Source: Saccharothrix sp.
Lineage (GTDB): Bacteria; Actinomycetota; Actinomycetes; Mycobacteriales; Pseudonocardiaceae
Direction of reading: 5' to 3'
NCBI RefSeq assembly: GCF_031180885.1
Contig: NZ_JAPSLK010000011.1
Location: 120,576-184,575, forward strand
DNA length: 64,000 nt
Of the stretch, positions 7,934 to 16,477 are shown piece after piece (within the stretch, counting starts at the first letter, position 1; the number at the start of each line of letters is the position of its first letter). The notes under the pieces were generated by a model, which did not search any database, was not told the origin of the DNA, and saw nothing but the letters and a program-made list of their open reading frames with translations. A program made the translations under genes and the position numbers.

Positions 7934-7988
7934 GATCGCGACCCTAGAAGGCTTCCAGGTCAGCTTCTGTCCTCGATGTCGACCGGGT

Positions 7989-8321
7989 TCAGCGGGGGAT
8001 GGCCTCGATGCGGGACTTGTGGCGCTCGCCCCACTCGCCCAGCGGCAGGAGCGCGGTCATCAGGGAACGGCCGAAGTCGGTCAGCGAGTACTCGACCTTC
8101 GGCGGCACCTCGTGGTGCAGTTCGCGGTGCACCAGGCCGCTGGTCTCCAGCTCGCGGAGCTGGTTGATCAGCACCCGCTCGCTGATCCCGGGGACCGCCC
8201 GGCGCAGCTCGCCGAAGCGCAGCGTCGCGCTGTGCAGTTCCCACAGGATCAACGGCTTCCACTTCCCGCCCATCACGTCGATCGCCGCGTCCAGACCGCA
8301 CGTGTACGTCCGGTGCTTCAA
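7989..8321 (-). CDS. HxlR-family winged-helix transcriptional regulator
   Basis: The 110-residue product carries the full HxlR signature: TYTCGLDAAIDVMGGKWKPLIL with the near-N-terminal cysteine, LRFGELRRAVPGISERVL, QLRELETSGLVHREL and VEYSLTDFGRSL. HxlR proteins are small dimeric repressors or activators that often sense thiol or aldehyde stress and control a divergent oxidoreductase. No ATG fits. TTG at 8321 with GGGGGG 5 bases upstream is preferred, and TTG at 8327 is the alternative. The gene is divergent from the imine-reductase-like gene, with an inverted repeat between them that is the obvious operator. Confidence 0.85.
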   Translation of the reverse strand: MKHRTYTCGLDAAIDVMGGKWKPLILWELHSATLRFGELRRAVPGISERVLINQLRELETSGLVHRELHHEVPPKVEYSLTDFGRSLMTALLPLGEWGERHKSRIEAIPR

Positions 8322-8345
8322 CGCCAACCCCCCGACAAAAGAGTC

Positions 8346-8370
8346 AGTACCCGTCAAAAATGACGGTACT
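8346..8370. promoter_or_regulatory. Inverted-repeat operator between hxlR-type gene and reductase
   Basis: AGTACCCGTCA (8346-8356) and TGACGGTACT (8361-8370) form a near-perfect dyad around an A-rich centre, differing by one base in length. It lies 25 bases from the regulator start and 60 bases from the reductase start. This is the usual geometry for an HxlR autoregulatory site. Confidence 0.65.
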
Positions 8371-8429
8371 TGATCAACTCCCGCGGTGCTCCGAGCATGG
8401 GTTGCGACCCCAAGAGTCGGAGGGAACGC

Positions 8430-9284
8430 ATGAATCGCACACCGGTCACGGTGATCGGGCTCGGCTCGATGGGTCGGGCGCTGGCGGAGGCGTTCGTCGC
8501 CGCCGGTCACCCGACCACCGTGTGGAACCGCACGCCGGGCAAGGTGCCGCCGGGCGCGGTGGCCGCCGGGTCCGCCGCCGAAGCGGTCGCGGCGAGCCCG
8601 TTGATCGTCGCCTGCCTGTCGCACTACGACGCCACAACGGAAGCGTTGGCGGACGCGGACCTGAGTGGACGGTCTGTGGTCACGCTCAACAGCGGCACCC
8701 CGTCCGGGGCGCGGCGGATGGGGGAGTGGGCGGTCGGGCGCAAAGCCCGGTTCCTCGACGGGGCGATCAAGAACGTCCCGGCGGCGGTCGGGGCCGCGGA
8801 CACGCAGCTGTACTACAGCGGCGACGAGTCGGTGTACGCCGAGCACGAGGCCACGCTGCGGGTCCTCGGCGGCGACACCTCGTTGCTGGGCACGGACGTC
8901 GACCTGGCGAAGCTGTACGAGTACGCGGTCGGCGGCACGTTGCTGCCTGCCCTGCTCGGCTTCTTCCAGGGCGCGGCGCTGGTCACCGGGCGGGGGCGCA
9001 CGGCCGCGTCGCTGGTGCCGCACACGGCCAAGTGGCTGGACATGATCGCCTCGGTGCTGCCGACCCTGGCCGACGAGATCGACCGGGGCGAGTACACCGA
9101 CCCGCAGTCGTCGGTGGGGGTGTTCCACGACGCCGTCCCGTACGACCACGAAGTCACCGCCGAGGCCGGCCTGGACGTAAGCTGGCACCAGCCGATGCAC
9201 GACCTGCTGCGGCGGGCCGTGGAGGAGGGTCGCCGCGACCAGAGCATCGCCGCGTTGGTGGAGTTGCTGCGCGAACCCGCCTAG
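8430..9284 (+). CDS. NAD(P)-dependent imine-reductase / beta-hydroxyacid-dehydrogenase-like oxidoreductase
   Basis: The 284-residue product starts with the Rossmann motif VTVIGLGSMGRALAEAF and the NADP-type follow-up TTVWNRTPGK, and has the family length. The C-terminal half (KLYEYAVGG, LLPALLGFFQGAALV, then QSIAALVELLREP) matches imine reductases rather than 3-hydroxyisobutyrate dehydrogenase. These enzymes reduce cyclic imines or small carbonyls with NADPH in the cytoplasm. ATG at 8430 has GGAGGG 5 bases upstream, so a longer upstream frame is rejected. The stop overlaps the stop of the convergent FAD oxidase by four bases. Control by the divergent HxlR gene is likely. Confidence 0.85.
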   Translation: MNRTPVTVIGLGSMGRALAEAFVAAGHPTTVWNRTPGKVPPGAVAAGSAAEAVAASPLIVACLSHYDATTEALADADLSGRSVVTLNSGTPSGARRMGEWAVGRKARFLDGAIKNVPAAVGAADTQLYYSGDESVYAEHEATLRVLGGDTSLLGTDVDLAKLYEYAVGGTLLPALLGFFQGAALVTGRGRTAASLVPHTAKWLDMIASVLPTLADEIDRGEYTDPQSSVGVFHDAVPYDHEVTAEAGLDVSWHQPMHDLLRRAVEEGRRDQSIAALVELLREPA

Positions 9285-10694
9285 CGGATCGCTTGGGGGA
9301 AGCGCAGGACGCCGTCCGGGTCGTACCGGCGGGCCACGGCGCGCAGCCTGGGGAGGTTGTGCCGGTACGCGGTGGTGGCCCAGTCGTCCTGGAGCGGGTC
9401 GAGGTAGTTGATGTACGTGCCGGTGCCGATCAGGTGCGCCAGGTCCGACTGCACCTGGTCCACCTCCCGGGTCACCTGCTCGACAGGCAGGGTGCCGACG
9501 GTGCCGAAGACCTCCACGGACGTCGGCGCGCCGCGGTGCGGGTAGGCGGTGTCGGTGGGGGGCCGGGTGGTCGAGCGCACCGCCCAGCGCTCCGATGATG
9601 AGGAGGGCACTTTCCTTGTCCCGCACCGTGTCCGCGATGGCCGCAGGGTCGTGCCACAAGCCCTCGGCGATGCGGGAGGAGGCGCGGAAGGCGTTGCGGG
9701 GCGGGTGGCCGCCGGTCATGATGCCGATCGCCGCGGGGTAGTCGACCTCCGCGTACTCCAGCGGCGCGTCGATGCCCGCGGTGGCGAGCAGGCGGGCGAT
9801 CTCCGCGCGCAGCGGACCGGACGGGCCGACCGCGCAGCCCGTCAGGTCCACCGCACCGGACGGCGTTACCACGCAGACGCAGGAGATTTCCGGCGGCAAC
9901 GCCACGCTCCACGGCTGCCAAGCGCCGAGCACGTCCGCCGCCGAACCGGCCGGGAACCGGACGCGGAACACGGTCAGCACCTTCGGCGCGGGCACCGTCG
10001 AGAACTCGAAGGAGGTGACCACGCCGAAGTTGCCGCCACCGCCGCCGCGCAACGCCCAGAACAGGTCCGGCGCACGGTCGGCTGCCGCCGTGACGCGCCG
10101 GCTGTCGACGGTGACCACCCGCGCCGACCGCAGCCAGTCGCACGTCAGGCCGTACGTTCTGTCCAGCCAGCCCAAACCGCCGCCCAGCGTGAACCCCGCG
10201 ATCCCCACCGAAGGGCAGTTGCCCAGCGGCAGGCAGCGACCGGCGGCGGCGAGCGCGGCGTAGACGTCCCGCAGGCGGGCACCCGCGCCGACCACGGCGG
10301 TGCCGTCCGGGCGCACCTCGACACCGGCCATCGGCCCGAGGTCCACCACCAGGCCCTCGTGCGGCGTGGAGTACGCGGCGTAGCTGTGCCCGCCACCCCG
10401 GGTGGCCACCGGGATGCGGAACCGGCGCGCCTCCGCCAGGCAGTGCTGCACGTCCTCGGGCCGCACGCAGCGGGCGATCGCGGCGGGCCGGTGGTGGTCG
10501 AACAGCGAGTTGAACGGCAGCCGCGCGGTGTCGTAGCCGGTGTCGCCGGGCAGCAGCAGCTCACCGGACAGCCGGGCGCGCAACCTCGCCCACCGGCCGG
10601 CGGCGACGGCCTCGGGGTGTCCCGAGACCGCCGCCGCGCCGCTCGCTACCGCCGCACCGGCCCAGCGCAACACGCTCCGCCGGGATGGCGCCAC
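9281..10694 (-). pseudogene. Tat-exported bicovalent FAD oxidase (BBE/AA7-like), frameshifted in a G6 run
   Basis: The N-terminus SRRSVLRWAGAAVAS is a twin-arginine signal. The FAD domain has both covalent-flavin anchors of the berberine-bridge/oligosaccharide-oxidase family: His in ATRGGGHSYAAY and Cys in LGNCPSVGIAGF. The frame breaks at the G-run 9557-9562. Removing one base joins IIGALGGALDHPAP to TDTAYPHRG and continues through TGTYINYLDPLQDDW to the BBE tail RYDPDGVLRFPQ, so the remainder is intact. This may be a real mutation or a homopolymer error. GTG at 10694 has AGGAGG 5 bases before it and lies 17 bases after the cellulase stop, so the two form an operon. Oxidation of cello-oligosaccharides to lactones is a reasonable inference from that pairing. 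Confidence 0.8.
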
Positions 10695-10711
10695 GTTGAC
10701 CTCCTGGCAAA

Positions 10712-12787
10712 TCAGCCGGTCGTGCCGGTGACCGTGCTGCCCGACTTGGTGACGTAGTAGGTGACCCGCGCGCCACTCCAGTAGTGGAACGTGAGCGTAA
10801 CCCGGGAGTTGTCGTTCACCTCGGCGAAGAACTCCGACGTCAGCGTAGTGGCACCATTGGTGTAGTTCGGCGCGAACGTCCGGTCGAACTCCTTGTACGA
10901 CGTCCAGTTGTGCGGGCCGGCGTTGGTGCCGTCCGCGTACTTCGCCTCCATGGTGGCCAACAGGTCGCCCCGGAAGTTGGTCGGGATCGCGAAGGAACTC
11001 GTGGAACCGGTGGCGTTGCTCAACACCGGGGTGTCGTACGTGATGAGGTTGATCCGCCACGGCACGCCCTGCGAGAACCGGGCGTGCAGCACGGCGTTCG
11101 TGCCGTACGCCCGCGACCCGCTCAGCCTGGTCATCGCCGACGCGGTGAGCGTGAGCTGGTCGCCGGAGACGGTGTAGTCGGTGCCGCGCACCAGTTCCGT
11201 CGAGCCCTGGTACAGGCCCGCGAACGTGGTCCCGTTGAGGTTGAGCGCGAGGGTCTTCGCGGTGACGGCCGAGGACCGGGCGCTGAACACCTGGTCGGAG
11301 TACGCGGTGCCGGAACGGGTGGTCCAGCTGGACTTGATCTGGGCGATCAGTTCCGGGTCGCTCCACTGGAAGGACGTGCGGCCGAAGTGCTGGCCGTTGT
11401 CCCACAGCATCGTGGTGATCTTCCTGGCCCGCGCGTAGTACCCGAGGTACTCGAAGAACTTCAGCTTCTCGCCCTGCTGGATGGTGTTGATGTGCCGGTC
11501 GAAGCCGAGCAGGCCGTACTCGCCGAGGATCACCGGGATGCCCTTGGACACGAACGTGTTGTAGGCGCGGTCGAAGGTGTCGGTGAGGTCCTTCTGGGCG
11601 GTGGCGTCGAAGCGCGTGCCGCCGGCGACGTTGACGCTGAACGGCCAGTAGCCGTAGTTGTGGATCGTCGCGATCAGGTTCGGGTCGCGGTAGCCGTTGA
11701 TGGACGTGGCCAGCGCGTCGAGCCGGGCCTGGTCGCCGGAGGTGTGCAGGGTGGGCAGCACGAGCAGGCGGGCGGCATTGTTGCCCCCGGACCGGCGGAC
11801 GATGTCGCGGAACGACGTGTTCAGCTCGTGCAGCAACTGGTCGCCGCGGGTGGCGTCCACACCGGTGAACTGCGGCTCGTTGACGCTCTCGAAGACCAGG
11901 TTCGGCGAGGCGTCCCGGAACGCCGCCGCGAGCTGGGTCCAGGTCGCGTTGTAGCGGGCGAGGACGTTCGCGCGGTCGTTCGGCATGGCCGCGATCCACT
12001 GCCACGAGTCGTGGTGGATGTTGATCATCACCTGGAAGCCGTCCGCCAGCGCCCAGCCGACGACCTCCTTGACCCGGTTGAGGTAGGCGGCCTCGATGGT
12101 GTAGCCCGGCGCGCCGCCCTGGTGCTGGCCCCACGTCACCGGGATGCGGATGCTCTTGAAGCCCTGCGCCTTCACGTTGTCCAGCAACGCTTCCGTGATG
12201 CGCGGGTTGCCCCACGACGTCTCGTCGGACCCGGTCGCGTCCAGCGAGTTGCCGAGGTTCCAGCCCGGCTGCATCGCGGCCACCCGCTCCATCGCGTTGC
12301 CCGGCACCGGGTTCTGCGAAGTGGTCGTCGTGGTCGTCGTGGTGGTGGTCGTGGTGCCGCCGTCGCAGGTGACGCCGTTGAGGGCGAAGGACGACGGCGC
12401 GGTGTTGGCGCCCGTCCACGAACCGTTGAAGCCGAACGACACCGACCCGCCGGTGGCGATCACGGCGTTGTAGCCGACGTTGGTCGCCGTCGCCTGGCTG
12501 CCCGACGAGGTCACCGTCGCGTTCCACGCCTGGGTGACCTGCTGGCCGGACGGCCACGTCCACACCAGCTTCCAGCCGTCGACCCGGTCGCCCAGGTTGG
12601 TGATGTTCACGTTCGCGCTGAACCCGCCGGCCCACTGGTTGGCCACCGAGTAGTCGACCCGGCACCCCTGCGCCGCTTCCGCTTGGCCCACCGCCACCAG
12701 ACCGGCGCTCGACGCCAGCGCGGTCACCCCGGCGACCAGCAACCCGACTTGACGGCGCACTCGCGCCCCGATGCGCATTCCCGCCAT
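10712..12787 (-). CDS. Secreted GH5 cellulase with N-terminal CBM2 and C-terminal X2 module
   Basis: The 691-residue product is modular. A signal peptide (about 1-38) is followed by a CBM2 cellulose-binding module (CRVDYSVANQWAGGFSANVNI to about 140) and a 12-threonine linker. A GH5 catalytic domain (about 160-470) has the acid/base Glu in VFESVNEPQF and the nucleophile Glu in VILGEYGLLG, with TIHNYGYW between them. A C-terminal X2/Ig-like module (SDQVFSARSSAVTAKTLAL) plus a tail precedes the stop. It should cleave internal beta-1,4-glucan bonds outside the cell. ATG at 12787 has GAGGGG 5 bases upstream, and an upstream in-frame ATG is rejected. It heads an operon with the FAD oxidase. Confidence 0.9.
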   Translation of the reverse strand: MAGMRIGARVRRQVGLLVAGVTALASSAGLVAVGQAEAAQGCRVDYSVANQWAGGFSANVNITNLGDRVDGWKLVWTWPSGQQVTQAWNATVTSSGSQATATNVGYNAVIATGGSVSFGFNGSWTGANTAPSSFALNGVTCDGGTTTTTTTTTTTTSQNPVPGNAMERVAAMQPGWNLGNSLDATGSDETSWGNPRITEALLDNVKAQGFKSIRIPVTWGQHQGGAPGYTIEAAYLNRVKEVVGWALADGFQVMINIHHDSWQWIAAMPNDRANVLARYNATWTQLAAAFRDASPNLVFESVNEPQFTGVDATRGDQLLHELNTSFRDIVRRSGGNNAARLLVLPTLHTSGDQARLDALATSINGYRDPNLIATIHNYGYWPFSVNVAGGTRFDATAQKDLTDTFDRAYNTFVSKGIPVILGEYGLLGFDRHINTIQQGEKLKFFEYLGYYARARKITTMLWDNGQHFGRTSFQWSDPELIAQIKSSWTTRSGTAYSDQVFSARSSAVTAKTLALNLNGTTFAGLYQGSTELVRGTDYTVSGDQLTLTASAMTRLSGSRAYGTNAVLHARFSQGVPWRINLITYDTPVLSNATGSTSSFAIPTNFRGDLLATMEAKYADGTNAGPHNWTSYKEFDRTFAPNYTNGATTLTSEFFAEVNDNSRVTLTFHYWSGARVTYYVTKSGSTVTGTTG

Positions 12788-12821
12788 GACGCCCCTCGCA
12801 ATCGTGCGACTACCGTCCTGA

Positions 12822-12836
12822 GGTTTCCCGGAAACC
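12822..12836. promoter_or_regulatory. GGTTTCC/GGAAACC palindrome upstream of the cellulase
   Basis: Seven-base arms around a single C lie 35-49 bases upstream of the cellulase ATG. A second inverted repeat, TTTCGTCGA (12881-12889) with TCGACGAAA (12909-12917), lies further upstream. Both are candidate regulatory sites. The region 12788-13126 otherwise contains no convincing gene. Confidence 0.35.
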
Positions 12837-13080
12837 CGCGGCGGGGGCAAGGAATCGATGCGCTTCGACCAGTGCGGAAATTTCGTCGACGCGGAAATCG
12901 AATCGAAATCGACGAAAAGGAGTTCGACTCGGCCCGGACCTCCTCCGGGCGGCGCGCCGGGGTCGGTGCCGGCGGGTAGTGGCCACCCGACCATCAGAGG
13001 ATTGATGTGAACGTGCACATGGCGCATACTCAGCGCCGCCAAGGGCCAGTCCACGACGAGAGAGGGAGTACGAGCGCGGT

Positions 13081-13095
13081 TTGTTAGCGCTCACT
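13081..13095. promoter_or_regulatory. LacI-type operator TTGTTAGCGCTCACT
   Basis: The core GTTAGC-GCTCAC is an imperfect dyad centred on GCGC, the hallmark of LacI/GalR-family operators. It lies 31 bases upstream of the GH43-remnant start. An almost identical sequence occurs at 19545-19559 upstream of the beta-helix gene, so the two are probably co-regulated by one sugar-responsive repressor not encoded in this window. Confidence 0.5.
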
Positions 13096-13126
13096 CAGCT
13101 ACCGACCAACGTCGATCGGAGCCAGC

Positions 13127-13483
13127 ATGAACCGGCGCACCCGGGTGCTCGCGCTGTCGTCACTCCTCGTCGCGTCGACCCTCGCCCTGCCCGCCGCGCC
13201 CGCCTCGGCGGACGCCACGTCCACCGTCGTCAACGGGCCGGCCGCGCCGTCACCGCCGGGTCCGTGGACCAAGCGCGGCGCGGTGCTCCAGAAGCGCCTG
13301 GACCTCGGCATCAAGGGCACCGGCCACCACTCGGTGGTCCAGGCGCCCGGCACCGACACCCGGTACGTGGCCTACCGCCGGTTCGCCGTCCCCTCGGGCA
13401 ACGGCACCAACCGCGAGGTCACGATCGACCGCATGGTCTTCAACCCCGACGGCACCATCGCCCCGATCGTCCCCACCCTGTGA
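13127..13483 (+). pseudogene. Hollowed-out GH43: signal peptide joined to the C-terminal tail
   Basis: The 118-residue frame is uninterrupted but makes biological sense only as two ends of a larger enzyme. Residues 1-28 are a good Sec signal peptide (VLALSSLLVASTLALPAAPASA). Residues 50-118 (IKGTGHHSVVQAPGTDTRY, REVTIDRMVFNPDGTI) match the last blade of GH43 arabinofuranosidase/xylosidase domains. The four other blades with the Asp/Glu catalytic residues are absent, about 300 residues. It has kept its start, its operator and a normal stop, so it may still be secreted, but it cannot be a GH43 enzyme. I infer an in-frame deletion. Confidence 0.7.
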
Positions 13484-13500
13484 TCCGAGGGAGAGAAACC

Positions 13501-14949
13501 ATGCAACGAACACGGTCGCGGACGGCCGCGGTGCTGGCCACGGCGCTCGCGCTGCTCGTCACCCACCTGCTCGTCGGGGCGGGTCGCGCCTCGGCCGCCG
13601 ATCCGTTCACCGGGTACCTGATGGCGCACTTCACCGGGGAGAGCGCCACCGGCGAGCAGATCTACCTGGCGCACAGCAAGGACGGCCTGCACTGGACCGA
13701 CCTGAACAACGGCGCGCCGGCCCTGGTGTCCACTGTGGGCACTCGCGGCGTGCGGGACCCCGCGATCGTGCGTTCCCCCAGCGGTGACCGGTACTGGATC
13801 ATCGCCACCGACCTGCGCATCGCCAGCGGCATCTCGTGGGACGACGCGGCGAACCGGGGCAGCACGTCCCTGGTCGTCTGGGAGTCCACGGACCTGGTGA
13901 ACTGGTCCGCGCCCCGCCTGCTCAACGTGGCCGGCTCGATCCCCGGCGCGGGTGACGCTTGGGCGCCGGAGGCGATCTTCAACCCGGCGACCAACGACTA
14001 CGTGATCTACTGGGCCACGAACGCGACCATCAACGGGGTCCGCAAGCACCGCATCCACTACGTGCGCACCAGCGACTTCCGGTCCGTCACCGCGCCCCAG
14101 GTCTACATCGACCGGCCGGGCACCCAGGGCATCATCGACACCCAGATCGTCGAGTCGCCCACCAGCGTCGGCGGGTTCCGCTACTACCGGGCGTCGGCCG
14201 ACGGGCACATCACGATCGAGGGCAGCGACAGCGTGCTGGGCTCGTGGACCCGGATCGGCGACCTGTCGCACATGGGCATCTCCAACGGCACCGGCGGCGG
14301 CAACGTCGTCGAGGGGCCGATGTGGATGCCGTTCAACGGCCGCACCGAGTGGGCGCTGTGGCTGGACCAGTTCGCCACCGGCCGCGGGTACATGCCGATC
14401 ACGTCCACCAACCTGGGCAGCACCAGGAACTTCCGCACCGTGTCCGACTACCGGCTCGGCGGCACCCGCAAGCGCCACGGCGGGATCATGGCCCTGACCG
14501 CGGTCGAGGAGAGCCGGGTGCTGGGCAAGTACGCGAGCGTGCCGGTCAACCGGCTCCAGTCGTTCAACTTCCAGGACCGGTACGTCCGGCACGCCGACTT
14601 CGACGTCCGCATCGACGCCAACGTCAGCCCCGCGGCGGACGCGCAGTTCCGGCTGGTGAAGGGCCTCGCGGACCCCGCCGCGGTGTCGATCATGTCGGTC
14701 AACTACCCCGGCTACTACCTGCGGCACCAGAACTACGACTTCGTCCTGGCCCCGGACGACGGCACCGCGCAGTTCCGGGCCGACGCGACCTTCCGCCAGG
14801 TGGCGGGGCTGGCCTCGACGTCGTGGAGTTCCTTCCAGTCCTACAACCACCCCGACCGCTACATCCGGCACTACGCCTACCAACTGCGGCTGGACCAGAT
14901 CACCACCGCCGTCGCCCGCAGTGACGCCACGTTCCGCGTGACGACCTGA
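13501..14949 (+). CDS. Secreted GH43 arabinan-active hydrolase with CBM42 (AbfB) domain
   Basis: The 482-residue product has a signal peptide (1-32, ending GRASA) and a five-blade GH43-type domain. Expected motifs are RGVRDPAIVRSPSGDRYWI (catalytic Asp region), AWAPEAIFNP and GNVVEGPMW (candidate acid Glu). The C-terminal about 140 residues form an AbfB/CBM42 arabinose-binding domain with repeats LQSFNFQDRYVRH, MSVNYPGYYLRH and FQSYNHPDRYIRH. It should release or trim arabinofuranosyl residues from hemicellulose or pectin outside the cell. ATG at 13501 follows GGGAGAGAAACC and lies 17 bases after the GH43 remnant, so the pair was an operon. A strong hairpin follows the gene. Confidence 0.88.
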   Translation: MQRTRSRTAAVLATALALLVTHLLVGAGRASAADPFTGYLMAHFTGESATGEQIYLAHSKDGLHWTDLNNGAPALVSTVGTRGVRDPAIVRSPSGDRYWIIATDLRIASGISWDDAANRGSTSLVVWESTDLVNWSAPRLLNVAGSIPGAGDAWAPEAIFNPATNDYVIYWATNATINGVRKHRIHYVRTSDFRSVTAPQVYIDRPGTQGIIDTQIVESPTSVGGFRYYRASADGHITIEGSDSVLGSWTRIGDLSHMGISNGTGGGNVVEGPMWMPFNGRTEWALWLDQFATGRGYMPITSTNLGSTRNFRTVSDYRLGGTRKRHGGIMALTAVEESRVLGKYASVPVNRLQSFNFQDRYVRHADFDVRIDANVSPAADAQFRLVKGLADPAAVSIMSVNYPGYYLRHQNYDFVLAPDDGTAQFRADATFRQVAGLASTSWSSFQSYNHPDRYIRHYAYQLRLDQITTAVARSDATFRVTT

Positions 14950-14957
14950 TCCGGCCC

Positions 14958-14985
14958 GGGGTGGACGTCGTTCGGCGTCCACCCC
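14958..14985 (+). terminator. Hairpin after the GH43-CBM42 gene
   Basis: GGGGTGGACG (14958-14967) pairs with CGTCCACCCC (14976-14985) across an 8-base loop, starting 9 bases after the stop. There is no U-tract, which is common for actinomycete terminators. Confidence 0.7.
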
Positions 14986-15010
14986 TTCCCACCCCTTGAG
15001 GAGAAAACCC

Positions 15011-16465
15011 ATGCACCGAAGTCTGCTAGCTGGGAAAGCGCTTACCTTGATGCGTCTGTTGGCGTTGCTGGTGCTGGCCGCCGGTCTGATGACCGCCGTC
15101 CCGGAGTCGGCGCGCGCGTCCACGAGCCAGTTCAAGGGCGTCAACTGGGCCGATCCCCGGGACAACTTCGTCAACGGCGTGCTCTACCTGTCCGGGCTCA
15201 GCGCCTCCGACACCTACGCGTCGGCCACCGTCGTCGCGAACCAGGTGGTCGGGCAGATGTACTCGATCACCGGCGCCAACACGGTCCGGATGCCGATCAA
15301 CGAACCCACGGTCGCCGACTTCTGGGGCACCTACACGGGGGCGATCGACGCCGCGCTCACCAAGGGCAAGGTCATCCTCGCGTACTGGGCGCACACCGGT
15401 GGCAGGCCGCCGAACATGACCGCGTTCAACCAGATGTGGGACCGGGTGATTTCGCGGTACGGCAGCAACCCGAACGCCTACTTCGAGGTCATCAACGAGC
15501 CGCACGGGTACAGCACGACCGACCTGAACAACATGTACAACACGTGGCTGGGCCGGTACTCGTCGGTGCCGCGCGGCCGGGTGATCCTCGACGGGGCCGG
15601 GTTGGCGCAGAACGTGCCCGCGGTGGGCAACGACAGCCGGTTGAACGGCACGCTGCTGGCGGTCCACGACTACTCGTTCTTCGCCGGGTACGAGAGCGAA
15701 ACCCAGTGGGCGGACCACATCGGCAGCTACATCGGCAACTTCGCCTCACGGACGATCGCCACCGAGTGGGGCGGCGCCATGAGCCCGGGCACCAAGAACG
15801 GCGTGTACTTCGACCGGGTTGATTACAGCGTGCCGAGCGGGTCGTACATGGCTGATTACATCCGCGGGGTCAGCAGCAAGTTGCGGAGCCTGGGGATGGG
15901 CAGCGTGTACTGGCCGGGGTTGCGGGACGGCGACTGGTACAGCCTGACCACGCGGACCGGGAGCGGGGCCGACACCAGGCTGTCGTTGACCAACGCGTCC
16001 GGCCTGCTGCGGCTCCACTATGCGTGGGGCATCGGGGACGGTGGTACGAACGTGGCCAAGATCCGCAACGTCGCCACGGGTTTGTACGTGGACGGCATGG
16101 GCGGCACCGCGAATGGATCGACCGCCGGTCAGCGGGCGGCGGGTACGGGTCTTGAGCAGCAGTGGATCATCGAGAACGCGGGCGCTTACGTGCGGATCAA
16201 GAACGCGGCCACCGGGCTGTACCTCGATGGCGCGGGCAACACTTCCAATGGTGCCAACGTGAGTCAGTGGGCGAGTAGTACCAGCAACAACCAGCAGTGG
16301 ACCGTCGTGACCGGTGCCACCAATGGCAACGACGTCCGCATCCGCAACCGTGCCACGGGGTTGTACCTCGACGGGATGGGGCGGACGACGAGCGGCGCGA
16401 ACCTGGGGCAGTGGAGCGACAGCAACAGCAACAACCAGAAGTGGCGGATCGTCCCGGCGAACTGA
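15011..16465 (+). CDS. Secreted GH5-type glycosidase with C-terminal ricin-B lectin domain
   Basis: The 484-residue product has a long signal peptide (about 1-37, ending ESARA) and a GH5-like barrel. Asn-Glu-Pro is in EVINEPHGY (acid/base) and the nucleophile Glu is in RTIATEWGGAM, with HDYSFF before it. The C-terminal 140 residues are three ricin-B repeats with the pattern TGLYLDGxGxTxxGAN and QQW or QKW. The fold suggests an endo-acting enzyme on galactan, mannan or glucan; the subfamily cannot be fixed from sequence alone. ATG at 15011 has GAGGAG 8 bases upstream. A downstream ATG at 15050 would also give a signal peptide and would place the palindrome at 15032-15046 upstream of the gene. 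Confidence 0.8.
   Translation: MHRSLLAGKALTLMRLLALLVLAAGLMTAVPESARASTSQFKGVNWADPRDNFVNGVLYLSGLSASDTYASATVVANQVVGQMYSITGANTVRMPINEPTVADFWGTYTGAIDAALTKGKVILAYWAHTGGRPPNMTAFNQMWDRVISRYGSNPNAYFEVINEPHGYSTTDLNNMYNTWLGRYSSVPRGRVILDGAGLAQNVPAVGNDSRLNGTLLAVHDYSFFAGYESETQWADHIGSYIGNFASRTIATEWGGAMSPGTKNGVYFDRVDYSVPSGSYMADYIRGVSSKLRSLGMGSVYWPGLRDGDWYSLTTRTGSGADTRLSLTNASGLLRLHYAWGIGDGGTNVAKIRNVATGLYVDGMGGTANGSTAGQRAAGTGLEQQWIIENAGAYVRIKNAATGLYLDGAGNTSNGANVSQWASSTSNNQQWTVVTGATNGNDVRIRNRATGLYLDGMGRTTSGANLGQWSDSNSNNQKWRIVPAN
15032..15046. promoter_or_regulatory. LacI-type palindrome GGGAAAGCGCTTACC at the GH5-ricin start
   Basis: The dyad GGAAAGC-GCTTACC is centred on GCGC like other LacI-family operators. 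It lies in codons 8-12 of the gene if the 15011 start is correct. It could act as a roadblock operator or show that translation begins at 15050. Confidence 0.4.
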
Positions 16466-16477
16466 CCACGTGCGGCT

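Noticed and set aside
12310..12360. GTG/GTC-rich microsatellite
   Set aside because: It encodes the poly-threonine linker of the cellulase and needs no other explanation.
7989..12665. A single 1,558-residue minus-strand frame joining the cellulase region, FAD oxidase and HxlR gene
   Set aside because: It is three separate things read in one frame by chance. Starts with ribosome sites and family boundaries separate HxlR (7989-8321) and the oxidase (from 10694); the cellulase is in another frame.
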